A stretch of 8,201 bases of DNA from Actinomycetota bacterium (GCA_009704065.1 WLEX01000048.1:1-8201); one strand, 5' to 3'. Shown: positions 1-6,579, numbered from the stretch's first letter. Notes: generated from the sequence alone by a model not told the origin. A program made the numbers and translations.

Positions 1-2
1 CT

Positions 3-401
3 GTGTACGTGCAATTCGTTCTCTCCACTGGACGCATATTGGAATTCTCTGACTCCATCGTTCTCGGCGCTACAGGGCCAGACAACCCAGCTACAGGTCC
101 TATTGAAAACACCTCGGCACCACTTGCGACGAACGGTACCGCGGCTAGTCCCACTATTTCGGCTCGAACCGTTTCTAGCGGAACAGCACCTGTTGTTCGT
201 AGAGCCACAATCAAAGTCGCAAAGACAACTTCCCGCATCGTGCGTATTCAAACCAAGACTGGCCGCACTCTCACCACGCGTCGTATCACAGCCAACAAAT
301 CTGGAAAGTATGTTGTCACGATCCCTCAGGGTGTCAGAACGATGAAGGTTCGACTCATCGATGCCACAGGCAAAGCAAGTAACTGGACCACAGTGGCATA
401 G
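3..401 (+). CDS. C-terminal part of a Thr/Ser/Ala-rich, probably exported protein (5' partial)
   Basis: The reading frame is open from the left edge to a TAG at 399-401, so about 132 residues of a longer protein are visible; the GTG at position 3 is probably an internal valine codon. The first half is a low-complexity stretch rich in Thr, Ser, Ala, Pro and Gly (about residues 20-65), typical of a linker or stalk. The second half alternates basic and hydrophobic residues and ends in a beta-rich stretch (GKYVVTIPQG, then MKVRLIDATGKASNW), like the last beta-sandwich or Ig-like module of a secreted bacterial surface protein. There is no cysteine, no membrane segment after the module and no LPXTG-type sorting signal, so the tail itself shows no anchor. 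I do not recognise the family. It converges with the next gene: its stop codon directly abuts the stop codon of the minus-strand gene with no spacer. Confidence 0.7.
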   Translation: MYVQFVLSTGRILEFSDSIVLGATGPDNPATGPIENTSAPLATNGTAASPTISARTVSSGTAPVVRRATIKVAKTTSRIVRIQTKTGRTLTTRRITANKSGKYVVTIPQGVRTMKVRLIDATGKASNWTTVA

Positions 402-1130
402 CTAGTCGTTGTTGGCTATAGCCAAGAACTGAGCTGCAACATTGGTATCACCGATTACTTCTAACGAACTTTGTGGAAGCCGGCGCCATAGCGCGACATT
501 GATATCGCTTGCAGTACCGCGAATAGCGCAATCGCCTTTTGCATGTTCGCGCGTTACCAGCAATTCACCGCCTGGTTGCGGAACTACTAACCATTCGCCA
601 GCCACATCGGTGCAGTGGATATGAACTGAACCGTGCAGTGCCTCAGTATTTTTCGCAGCGTGTGGAATCATCACGTGAACAAACTCATCGATGCCATCAC
701 TTGCCAGTTCTGCGTTCAGTGGCATGGGATTACCAATTGCATTTGCAGCGTCCCACGCATGCACAGCAGTTTCGTGTGCCATGCGACGAATGATCCATGC
801 ACTATCGCGTGGCCCAGCCCAGGTCCAGCATGCATCAGAGTCATGTGCGTGTTCCAAGGTATAAGCCAACGTTGCGACTCCTGCTGAATACACGCTGAGT
901 AGTTCGCCATCGTCGGGTGCCTCATAGCGCGTTACGTTTTCAGGTCCCGCTAACCCGGTCTGTGCAATCTGATTCCAGAAAGAATGCACTTGTGTGACGT
1001 GCCACACCAGATCTCCGATGGTCCATTCGGGACACATAGGTACGGCAACACCAAGGTTCCCTTCGGCCCGTGTAGCAAGTTCGTTCCCTGCCGACACCAG
1101 GGTCGACAAATACGTACTACGTGCGAGCAC
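402..1130 (-). CDS. MDMPI-family (maleylpyruvate isomerase-like) mycothiol-dependent protein
   Basis: A 242-residue protein matching the mycothiol-dependent maleylpyruvate isomerase family (DinB-like N-terminal domain plus a small alpha/beta C-terminal domain). The N-terminal domain has CPEWT followed by DLVWH (His44), and later HETAVHAWD with Glu120 and His124. This His plus Glu-x3-His set matches the metal-binding triad known in Corynebacterium MDMPI. The C-terminal domain shows the usual IRGTASDINVALWRRL segment (about 203-218). Most relatives have unknown substrates; conjugation or isomerisation using mycothiol is the family expectation, and true maleylpyruvate isomerase activity is not supported because no gentisate pathway genes are visible. 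I chose GTG at 1130 because it overlaps the preceding stop as TAGTG, has GAGG about six bases upstream, and gives a usual N-terminus. An ATG at 1166 would add 12 basic residues and overlap the upstream gene by 37 bases. It is the last gene of the nudC-oxidoreductase unit. Confidence 0.88.
   Translation of the reverse strand: MLARSTYLSTLVSAGNELATRAEGNLGVAVPMCPEWTIGDLVWHVTQVHSFWNQIAQTGLAGPENVTRYEAPDDGELLSVYSAGVATLAYTLEHAHDSDACWTWAGPRDSAWIIRRMAHETAVHAWDAANAIGNPMPLNAELASDGIDEFVHVMIPHAAKNTEALHGSVHIHCTDVAGEWLVVPQPGGELLVTREHAKGDCAIRGTASDINVALWRRLPQSSLEVIGDTNVAAQFLAIANND
412..425. repeat. 14-bp perfect palindrome at the first convergent gene junction
   Basis: TTGGCTATAGCCAA is its own reverse complement. 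It lies 10 bases past the stop of the left-hand gene, within the last codons of the MDMPI-family gene. No T-run follows on either strand, so an intrinsic terminator is not shown. A related, weaker inverted repeat (CGGCT, loop GAT, AGCCG at 5436-5448) lies at the other convergent junction. Confidence 0.3.
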
Positions 1131-2020
1131 TACAGGCCTCGTGTGGCGTCGGCAAGCTCTTGCCATTCGCGCATTGGCAACACGCCTGGAGTCTCACCCA
1201 ACACTTGAACACACACATGGTTTGCACCAGCTGCAAAGTGATCTTTAATGCGAGCAAGAATTGTGTCGGTTGAACCCCATGCAACGATCGCATCGACTAC
1301 ACGATCTTCTTGATTGGCGATTTCTTCTGCACCAAAACCAAAGCGGAGAAGGTTGTTCACGTAGTTCGGAAGTTTCGTATACGTATTCATATGCTGACGA
1401 GCAATAGCGCGAGCTTTTGTTGGGTCTGTTTCAAACACCACTGCTTGTTCGGGAGCCAACAGCGCATCAGCGCCCATGGTTTCACGAGCAAATGCCGTGT
1501 GTTCTACTGGTACGAAATACGGATGCGCACCTGCTCCGCGTTCTGCAGCAAGCTTCAACATTTTTGGCCCGAGTGCAGCAAGAACTCGCTGTGGTGGCGT
1601 GCTTGGTGCTGGCGAGAAATAGATCCCGGCATCCATGGCATCGAGATACTGCACCATGGTGGAGTACGGCTTGTCGTAGTTGCCCTTATGAACTCCCGAC
1701 ACCATCGGCGCATGACTCACTCCGATACCCAACAAGAAACGATTAGGGAACGCTTCGGTGATGGTCTTCCAACCGGCCTGCATGGTTTGTGCTGTACGTG
1801 CATGCAAACTTGCAATGCCTGTTGCTAACACCATGTTCTTTGTGGCCGACAACAACAATGCTGTTGATGCAAATGGTTCACGCAACACAGCTTCGGGAAC
1901 CCACACGGTGCCAAAGCCCATGGCTTCTAGTTGCACAATTGTTTCTTGCGCACGTGCCATTGGTTGCAGATCAAGTTCCGCTGTCCAGAGTCCGACTTTT
2001 CCGAGATTGAGAGTGCTCAT
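1130..2020 (-). CDS. LLM-class F420-dependent oxidoreductase (luciferase-like, probably TIGR03620 type)
   Basis: A 296-residue single-domain luciferase-like TIM-barrel protein. Visible family features are the first strand GKVGLWT, the motif GFGTVWVPEA (about 36-45), ATGIASLHAR for strand 3 with its helix, FLLGIGVSHAP (about 97-107, the GxGxSHxP-like cofactor loop) and LAALGPKML (about 147-155), all typical of actinobacterial F420-using members. The substrate cannot be read from sequence; F420 rather than FMN is inferred from resemblance and actinobacterial context. The C-terminal segment GANHVCVQVLGE is the usual end of the barrel. I chose ATG at 2020; an in-frame GTG at 2026 would add two residues and lies within the purine-rich AGGTGG preceding the ATG. 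It lies 36 bases after nudC and shares one base with the downstream MDMPI-family gene, suggesting one transcript and coupled translation. A TACGGT hexamer eight bases before the ATG could be a weak internal promoter. Confidence 0.9.
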   Translation of the reverse strand: MSTLNLGKVGLWTAELDLQPMARAQETIVQLEAMGFGTVWVPEAVLREPFASTALLLSATKNMVLATGIASLHARTAQTMQAGWKTITEAFPNRFLLGIGVSHAPMVSGVHKGNYDKPYSTMVQYLDAMDAGIYFSPAPSTPPQRVLAALGPKMLKLAAERGAGAHPYFVPVEHTAFARETMGADALLAPEQAVVFETDPTKARAIARQHMNTYTKLPNYVNNLLRFGFGAEEIANQEDRVVDAIVAWGSTDTILARIKDHFAAGANHVCVQVLGETPGVLPMREWQELADATRGL

Positions 2021-2056
2021 AACCACCTACCGTAGACGGTGAGACAGAACAATTCG

Positions 2057-2845
2057 TTAGCGCTGCAACAGCCAATCGTCAATGAGGCGACGCGCAATAG
2101 AAATTGCTCCAGGAATCATGGGCAACTCTTCGCGGGTGTACCAATTGGCATCGGCAATTTCGGTGGTGTCACACACAATGTCTCCCGACACATACTGAGC
2201 ACGAAAGCCAAGCATGAGTGAGTTAGGAAATGGCCACGGCTGACTTGCAACATACTCAATGTTGTTCACCACGATTCCGACTTCTTCTTCCACTTCTCGC
2301 ACAACTGCTTGTTCGAGGTTTTCGCCTGGTTCTACAAAACCAGCTAGGCACGAATACAAAGGCATGGGGAAATTCACGCCACGGGCCAGCAACGCTTGTT
2401 GTGCATCGCCTTCACCGCGTGTCACCAACGTGATGATGGCCGGCGACAAACGAGGGAACTGCATTAAGCGACATGCGGGGCACTGATACGCACGGTCGTT
2501 CTGTGCCATCACTGTTGGTTCGCCACAGCGCCCACAAAACTTATGTGTTCGTGCCCATTCGATGAGCTGAACCGCCCTACCTGCCACAGCCCACTCAGTG
2601 GAGTCGACTCGACCAAACAACGAATACAGATCCGTTTCTGCGCCATACCCAGGATCTTCACCATGAGGAACATCGATTCCCCAACACGCCACTTCACCAT
2701 GCATGCCGAGGAAGTGTCGCTCCCAGCCATCGTCTGCGGGACGGTCGTCTATAAACACCTTTGTTTGCACTACGTGGATGTACCGATGCTCTGAAGTTTC
2801 AGCAGGCGCAAGGGAAGGACGGAAGGGAATCTCTGAAGGGCTCAT
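2057..2845 (-). CDS. nudC: NAD(+)/NADH diphosphatase (NudC-type Nudix hydrolase)
   Basis: A 262-residue protein with the full NudC layout. After a poorly conserved N-terminal domain comes a zinc ribbon with Cys104, Cys107, Cys122 and Cys125 (FCGRCG and CPACR). The Nudix box runs from Gly169 to Ile191, with Glu174 and the REVEEEVGI core, followed by SQPWPFPNSLM (201-211), the signature that separates NADH pyrophosphatases from other Nudix enzymes. Members split NAD(H) into NMN(H) and AMP in the cytoplasm and can remove NAD caps from RNA in some bacteria; the zinc ribbon and catalytic glutamates look intact, so activity is expected. Length is close to E. coli NudC. The ATG at 2845 has no strong Shine-Dalgarno sequence (TTGGG immediately upstream), while a TACCGT hexamer eight bases upstream would give a near-leaderless message. 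It is the first gene of the minus-strand unit, divergent from the thiolase gene. Confidence 0.95.
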   Translation of the reverse strand: MSPSEIPFRPSLAPAETSEHRYIHVVQTKVFIDDRPADDGWERHFLGMHGEVACWGIDVPHGEDPGYGAETDLYSLFGRVDSTEWAVAGRAVQLIEWARTHKFCGRCGEPTVMAQNDRAYQCPACRLMQFPRLSPAIITLVTRGEGDAQQALLARGVNFPMPLYSCLAGFVEPGENLEQAVVREVEEEVGIVVNNIEYVASQPWPFPNSLMLGFRAQYVSGDIVCDTTEIADANWYTREELPMIPGAISIARRLIDDWLLQR

Positions 2846-2876
2846 CCCAATTGACGGTAGTAGGTAGGCCGTTGCC

Positions 2877-2888
2877 TAGGATGACCGA
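2877..2888 (+). promoter_or_regulatory. Putative -10 element for a leaderless thiolase transcript
   Basis: TAGGAT at 2877-2882 fits the actinobacterial TANNNT pattern and ends exactly six bases before the ATG at 2889, so transcription would begin at or next to the start codon. TTGACG at 2851-2856 resembles a -35 box, but its 20-base spacer is longer than ideal. The same stretch contains AGGA at 2878-2881, seven bases before the ATG, which could instead be a Shine-Dalgarno site if transcription starts further upstream. On the other strand TACCGT (2859-2854) may serve nudC, so the two promoters would overlap in this 43-base gap. Confidence 0.4.
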
Positions 2889-4076
2889 ATGGCACGTAAC
2901 CAAAACCCAGTAGTAATCGTCGACACTTTGCGCACCCCCGTGGGCAAGCGCAACGGCGGTCTGTCCACCCTTCACGCCGGAGAACTTCTTGGCGTGGTTC
3001 AAAAAGGAATCCTCGACCGCACCGGTCTCGACCCAGCATTGGTCGAGCAAGTTGTCGGTGGTTGTGTCAGCCAAGTAGGCGAACAGGCTTTCAACATCAC
3101 CCGTACTGCATGGTTGGCTGCTGGTCTTCCGCTTACCACTGCAGCAACAACAGTCGACACACAATGTGGATCTTCACAGCAGGCAACAGGTCTTGCGAGT
3201 TCACTCATTGGTTCTGGCGTTGTCGACATTGCAATCGCTTGTGGCGTTGAAGTCATGAGCCGTATCCCCATCGGAAGCAACGGCAACAAGAACCTCGGAC
3301 TTGGTGTTCCCATTCCACGCACCTACTTTGCACAGTACGAAATGACTTCACAATTCGAAGGTGCCGAGCGCATCGCCGAAAAGTGGGGCGTCACTCGTGC
3401 CGACACCGACAACTGGGGCCTTGTGTCTCAGCAGCGTGCCGCAAAAGCATGGGCCGAAGATCGTTTCTCTGGTCAGTACATCGAAGTTGAGGCTCCTGAG
3501 TACAACGAAGCCGGCGAGCAGACTGGTTCTCACATTGTGAGCAAGGACGAAGGACTCCGCGAGACCACACTCGAAAAATTGAGCACCCTCAAGCCAGTGG
3601 CCCGCGAAAACGGCGTGCACACTGCCGGCAACTCATCGCAAATCTCCGATGGTGCCTCTGCGGTTCTCATGATGACCGAGGAAAAGGCCAACAAGCTTGG
3701 CCTCAAGGCTCGGGCAAGAATCGTAGATACTTGCCTAGTTGGCGTTGATCCCGTACTCATGCTTACTGGCCCTATCGATGCCACCCAGCGTTTGCTCGAG
3801 CGCAACAACTTGAAGATCTCCGACATCGACGTGTTCGAGATCAACGAAGCGTTTGCGTCTGTAGTTCTTGCATGGGCGAAAGAAGTAGGTGCCGACCTTG
3901 ACCGCACGAACCCGAACGGTGGTGCAATTGCTCTTGGTCACCCACTTGGGGCAACTGGTGCCTTCTTGATCACGAAAGCACTCAACGAGCTCGAGCGCAC
4001 AGGCGGTCGTTACGGCATCATCTCGATGTGCTGTGGTGGCGGTCTTGGCACCGGCACGCTCATCGAGCGCATCTAA
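2889..4076 (+). CDS. Thiolase (acetyl-CoA C-acyltransferase / steroid 3-ketoacyl-CoA thiolase type)
   Basis: A complete 395-residue type-I thiolase. The nucleophile is Cys93 in TQCGSSQQA, NEAF is at 319-322, the active-site His351 is in GHPLGATGA, and the second catalytic cysteine is Cys381 in SMCCGGG. The N-terminus (VVIVDTLRTPVGK) and the segment GGCVSQVGEQAFNITRTAW are those of degradative thiolases, and QCGSSQQA most resembles the FadA5/FadA6-like actinobacterial branch. The enzyme would cleave a 3-ketoacyl-CoA with CoA to release acetyl-CoA or propionyl-CoA in beta-oxidation or sterol side-chain breakdown, or run the reverse acetoacetyl-CoA synthesis. The substrate is not decidable here, and no neighbouring beta-oxidation genes are present. 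All catalytic residues are intact and the length is normal. It heads a plus-strand unit with the nuclease gene 16 bases downstream. Confidence 0.95.
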   Translation: MARNQNPVVIVDTLRTPVGKRNGGLSTLHAGELLGVVQKGILDRTGLDPALVEQVVGGCVSQVGEQAFNITRTAWLAAGLPLTTAATTVDTQCGSSQQATGLASSLIGSGVVDIAIACGVEVMSRIPIGSNGNKNLGLGVPIPRTYFAQYEMTSQFEGAERIAEKWGVTRADTDNWGLVSQQRAAKAWAEDRFSGQYIEVEAPEYNEAGEQTGSHIVSKDEGLRETTLEKLSTLKPVARENGVHTAGNSSQISDGASAVLMMTEEKANKLGLKARARIVDTCLVGVDPVLMLTGPIDATQRLLERNNLKISDIDVFEINEAFASVVLAWAKEVGADLDRTNPNGGAIALGHPLGATGAFLITKALNELERTGGRYGIISMCCGGGLGTGTLIERI

Positions 4077-4083
4077 ACAGAAC

Positions 4084-4102
4084 GGAGCGCGCATGACGCG
4101 CT
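4084..4102 (+). promoter_or_regulatory. Ribosome binding site and start-codon hairpin of the nuclease gene
   Basis: GGAG at 4084-4087 stands five bases before the ATG at 4093, a good Shine-Dalgarno site that decides the start. It overlaps a perfect six-base inverted repeat, AGCGCG (4086-4091) and CGCGCT (4097-4102), whose five-base loop is CATGA, so the start codon would sit in the loop. All six stem pairs are G-C except one A-T pair. The stem covers part of the ribosome binding site and could reduce initiation unless ribosomes arriving from the thiolase gene open it. The role is inference. Confidence 0.4.
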
Positions 4103-4593
4103 ATCCCATCCTCATCGCGACCGCTTGTGTTGTGTTGTCATCGTGTGCTGCGGCCACTGTGCAACCCGATCCAAGCGGTCGTGTGCATGGAAGCATCATT
4201 CACGTCACAGACGGTGACACCATCTCGGTCTCACTTGCTGGACGTCGCGAAACAATTCGCCTCATTGGAGTCGACACTCCTGAAACAAAACATCCCACAA
4301 AACCTGTTGGCTGCTGGGGCCCTGAAGCATCGGCGCATACCACTGCCATGTTGCCGAAAGGAACCGACATCTACGTGATGCGCGACGAGGAAGCACGAGA
4401 CAAGTACGGACGACTTCTCGCATACGTCTATCGAAGTTCCGACAATGTGTTTATCAATCACGAGTTGTTGGCCGGTGGCTGGGGCGTGCCTCTTTCCATT
4501 GCACCGAACACTGCCTTTGAAACTGATTTTGCCGCGGCATCATCTGCCGCAGACCAGGCACATCTCGGGCTGTGGGGCCACTGTCCCCGATAA
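4093..4593 (+). CDS. Thermonuclease (SNase-fold) lipoprotein
   Basis: A 166-residue protein with a short N-terminal export signal (basic MTRY, then hydrophobic ILIATACVVLSS) ending in a lipobox, LSSC, with Cys18 as the lipid-modified residue, so the mature protein should be anchored outside the membrane. The rest is a staphylococcal-nuclease domain: VTDGDT (38-43, Asp40 and Asp42 as likely calcium ligands), IRLIGVDTPET (55-65, Arg56 and Glu64 matching the catalytic Arg and Glu of SNase), and DKYGRLLAYVY (103-113, Arg107 matching the second catalytic Arg). It ends at a usual LGLWGHC, with no Excalibur or SH3 extension. It probably degrades DNA or RNA at the cell surface, for nutrient recovery. 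I chose ATG 4093 because it has GGAG upstream and gives the signal peptide; an earlier ATG at 4033 would lie inside the thiolase gene. The deacetylase-like gene follows after nine bases. Confidence 0.92.
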   Translation: MTRYPILIATACVVLSSCAAATVQPDPSGRVHGSIIHVTDGDTISVSLAGRRETIRLIGVDTPETKHPTKPVGCWGPEASAHTTAMLPKGTDIYVMRDEEARDKYGRLLAYVYRSSDNVFINHELLAGGWGVPLSIAPNTAFETDFAAASSAADQAHLGLWGHCPR

Positions 4594-4602
4594 GGTTTCT
4601 GC

Positions 4603-5442
4603 ATGGCCGACACACGCACCCTTGCATCTCGAATGGGATACACAGACGACGCGCGATTAGTCATTCTTTCGTGTGACGATCTTGGGTCGTGCCATGCAGC
4701 CACCGAGGGCGTGTACCAAGCAATCCGCAATGGCGTTGCCACATGTGCATCAATCATGATGCCCGCACCATGGGCGCGCTATGCCGCCGAGATGTACAAA
4801 GGCGAAGACATCGGCGTGCACCTCACACTCAATGCTGAGCACCCGCTGTATCGCTGGGGCCCACTGACACACGCACCAACTTTGTTGTCAGGCGAAGGTG
4901 GCTTTCCTCGCTCGGTCGACGACCTATGGGAACACGCCGATTCATCGGAAGTACTGCGCGAATGTCGAGCTCAAATCGAACGTGCACTTGCATGGGGAAT
5001 CGATGTCACCCACCTTGCGCCTCATCTCACTTCCATCACATTGCGCCCCGAATTTTTCGATGTGTATCTCGAACTGGCATTTGAATTCAAACTTCCCATT
5101 CGTTTGCCATCCACCATCACACCTGAGGCTGCTGGATTTCCCTTCCGTCAACTAGCAAGTGACGAAGGAATCGTGTTCCCCGATCATTTCAATCACGACT
5201 GGCGCACCGGCAGTCGCGAGCGTGTGTTGTCTGCTCTTGCAACACTGCAACCAGGTGTCACTGAAATTCATGTGCAACCTGCAATCGATACTCCTGAAGT
5301 GCGTGCGCTAGGCGAAGTAGCAGACGGCTGGATCGATGATCTTGCACTTGCGGTGAGCTCAGAACTACGCGATGCAGTAACGGCAAGTGGCGCCGTGCTG
5401 GTGGGATATCGCGAACTTAGGGACGCGATGCGAGCCGGCTGA
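4603..5442 (+). CDS. ChbG/YdjC-like carbohydrate deacetylase family protein
   Basis: A 279-residue protein resembling the YdjC/ChbG/HpnK family of metal-dependent deacetylases acting on N-acetylated sugars such as diacetylchitobiose. Matches are VILSCDDLG (20-28, Asp25 and Asp26 as the usual Asp pair), the GVATCASIMMPAPW segment, IGVHLTLNAEHP (70-81, His73 as metal ligand), THLAPH (136-141, His137 and His141) and TEIHVQPA (220-227). Two places differ from the pattern I expect: an Asp is usual between the two histidines (THLDSH-like) and a His-Pro is usual where Gln225-Pro226 stands. Metal binding or specificity may therefore differ, and the substrate is unknown. There is no signal peptide, so it should be cytoplasmic. 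AAGG at 4592-4595 is a modest ribosome binding site. It ends the thiolase-nuclease unit, and its last 26 bases overlap the opposing SCP2 gene. Confidence 0.85.
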   Translation: MADTRTLASRMGYTDDARLVILSCDDLGSCHAATEGVYQAIRNGVATCASIMMPAPWARYAAEMYKGEDIGVHLTLNAEHPLYRWGPLTHAPTLLSGEGGFPRSVDDLWEHADSSEVLRECRAQIERALAWGIDVTHLAPHLTSITLRPEFFDVYLELAFEFKLPIRLPSTITPEAAGFPFRQLASDEGIVFPDHFNHDWRTGSRERVLSALATLQPGVTEIHVQPAIDTPEVRALGEVADGWIDDLALAVSSELRDAVTASGAVLVGYRELRDAMRAG

Positions 5443-5644
5443 TAGCCGATTCTGCTTCGCCACTCCACAACGCTTCAAACAACGCGCGAGTATTTCCCTC
5501 GGCCTTTAATTTGCCGAGCATAAATGCAGCAGTCGGGTCCATGCTGGTGAACTTTGCATCAATCGATACTGCAACATCGGCATTGTCGGGACCTTCAGAA
5601 GCCTTTTCGCCTTTACCGAACGACACGGTGTACTTCACACTCAT
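5417..5644 (-). CDS. Very short SCP2 sterol-binding-type domain protein
   Basis: A 75-residue protein with the core of the SCP2 fold: PDNADVAVSID (19-29), a helix with PTAAFMLGKLKAEG (37-50) carrying the hallmark FMxGKLKxxG, and the following helix ALFEAL. SCP2 domains usually have about 100 residues; here the first helix and strand are missing and the protein starts in the mid-domain beta-sheet, so it may form a reduced fold, dimerise, or act with a partner. The family binds acyl chains or sterols in a hydrophobic tunnel; the ligand here is unknown. Its ATG overlaps the amidase stop as ATGA, implying coupled translation from the upstream gene. Its 3' end overlaps the convergent deacetylase-like gene by 26 bases. 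The frame is real because the motif is clear and the coupling is tight. Confidence 0.85.
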   Translation of the reverse strand: MSVKYTVSFGKGEKASEGPDNADVAVSIDAKFTSMDPTAAFMLGKLKAEGNTRALFEALWSGEAESAISRLASRP

Positions 5645-6579
5645 GACGACACCTCGCTGAGATGACGAATACCGACAAACAAATCGGTTTCCATCATGCC
5701 TTCAGGAACATCGCCGCTCACGCTCTTTGCCAAGATCCAATCTTCCCACGGATACACATCGGCGAGTTCATGATCTTCTAATCCGAACCACCATTTCGAA
5801 GTGGGGTCGACTTGAGTTGCGTGTGCACGCAACGACTGTGTACGTGCATGCAAGTATTCGCCAATTTCGAGACGCGTTGTAATGCGATGATCTTGCGACG
5901 GACGATTGCGCCAGTTCTCATCGAAAGGTGATTCACCAAATTTCAACAGCAATGCTTCGTGCACTGCCATGATTCGCTCTTTTGCCCACAAGGTGTAATA
6001 CATCTTTAGTGGCTGCCATGGTTCGCCCGCTTCGGGGTACCACGCAGGATCTCCAGCACGTTCAAATGCCAACACACTTGCATCGTGCACGCGCAAATGA
6101 TCGGGGTGCGGATAGCCAGCCTGATCGTCGTTATAGGTGAGAATCACTTGCGGCTTCTCGGCACGGATTAGCGCAACCAATCGACCTGTTGCTTCATCGA
6201 GATCGGCCATATGAAAACAGTCGGGATGATTGTTTGGCTCAGAACCAGCCATTCCCGAATCTCGATAGCCAAGCATGTGCAGTGCAGAGAACCCGATTGC
6301 AGCAACCGATAGCTCGAGCTCTTTCGGACGCACGACTGCCATGTGAGCGCGCTCTTCCTCGGGAGTCATGTTGTGAAAAGGCTGACCTGGTTCGCGCAGG
6401 GCTGGATTCTGCAAGTCGCCTTCTTCGCCACCTGTGCAACACACGAGCACGGTGCGTACTCCTTCGGCGTAGTACTTCGCCACAGTGGGCGCACCCTTTG
6501 ACGCTTCGTCATCAGGATGGGCATGGATGGTCATCAGGCAGAGCGGATCACCAGAAACAGACGATGGCAGCGAAGGCAT
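5641..6579 (-). CDS. mca: Mycothiol S-conjugate amidase (Mca; PIG-L/LmbE family)
   Basis: A complete 312-residue PIG-L-type zinc amidase. AHPDDE (20-25) supplies His21 and Asp24 as zinc ligands and Asp23 as general base; PHPDH (157-161) supplies the third ligand, His161. Lys28 in DDEASKGA matches the Lys19 position of mycobacterial Mca, where the biosynthetic deacetylase MshB has Ser, so Mca is favoured over MshB. The segments CCTGGEEGDLQNP and MLGYRDSGMAGS, and the late HATQVDPTSKWW (253-264), are also Mca-like. The enzyme hydrolyses mycothiol S-conjugates of toxins to a mercapturic acid for export plus GlcN-Ins, in the cytoplasm. ATG 6579 is chosen because TAGCCT lies exactly six bases upstream, suggesting a leaderless message, with no good Shine-Dalgarno site; an internal ATG at 6534 would leave out the first 15 residues. 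It is coupled to the SCP2 gene. Confidence 0.94.
   Translation of the reverse strand: MPSLPSSVSGDPLCLMTIHAHPDDEASKGAPTVAKYYAEGVRTVLVCCTGGEEGDLQNPALREPGQPFHNMTPEEERAHMAVVRPKELELSVAAIGFSALHMLGYRDSGMAGSEPNNHPDCFHMADLDEATGRLVALIRAEKPQVILTYNDDQAGYPHPDHLRVHDASVLAFERAGDPAWYPEAGEPWQPLKMYYTLWAKERIMAVHEALLLKFGESPFDENWRNRPSQDHRITTRLEIGEYLHARTQSLRAHATQVDPTSKWWFGLEDHELADVYPWEDWILAKSVSGDVPEGMMETDLFVGIRHLSEVSS

Noticed and set aside
1310..1828. A 172-residue plus-strand open frame opposite the oxidoreductase gene.
   Set aside because: It lies wholly antisense to a well-supported gene, and its product is rich in Cys, His and Trp without any family motif; it is a shadow of the minus-strand coding sequence.
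2029..2040. Short inverted repeat ACCGT-CT-ACGGT between nudC and the oxidoreductase gene.
   Set aside because: The stem is only five bases with a two-base loop and no T-run follows, so neither a terminator nor an operator is supported.
5641..6579. Possibility that the PIG-L-type enzyme is MshB (mycothiol biosynthesis deacetylase).
   Set aside because: Lys28 at the Mca-specific position and the Mca-like C-terminal region favour the S-conjugate amidase.
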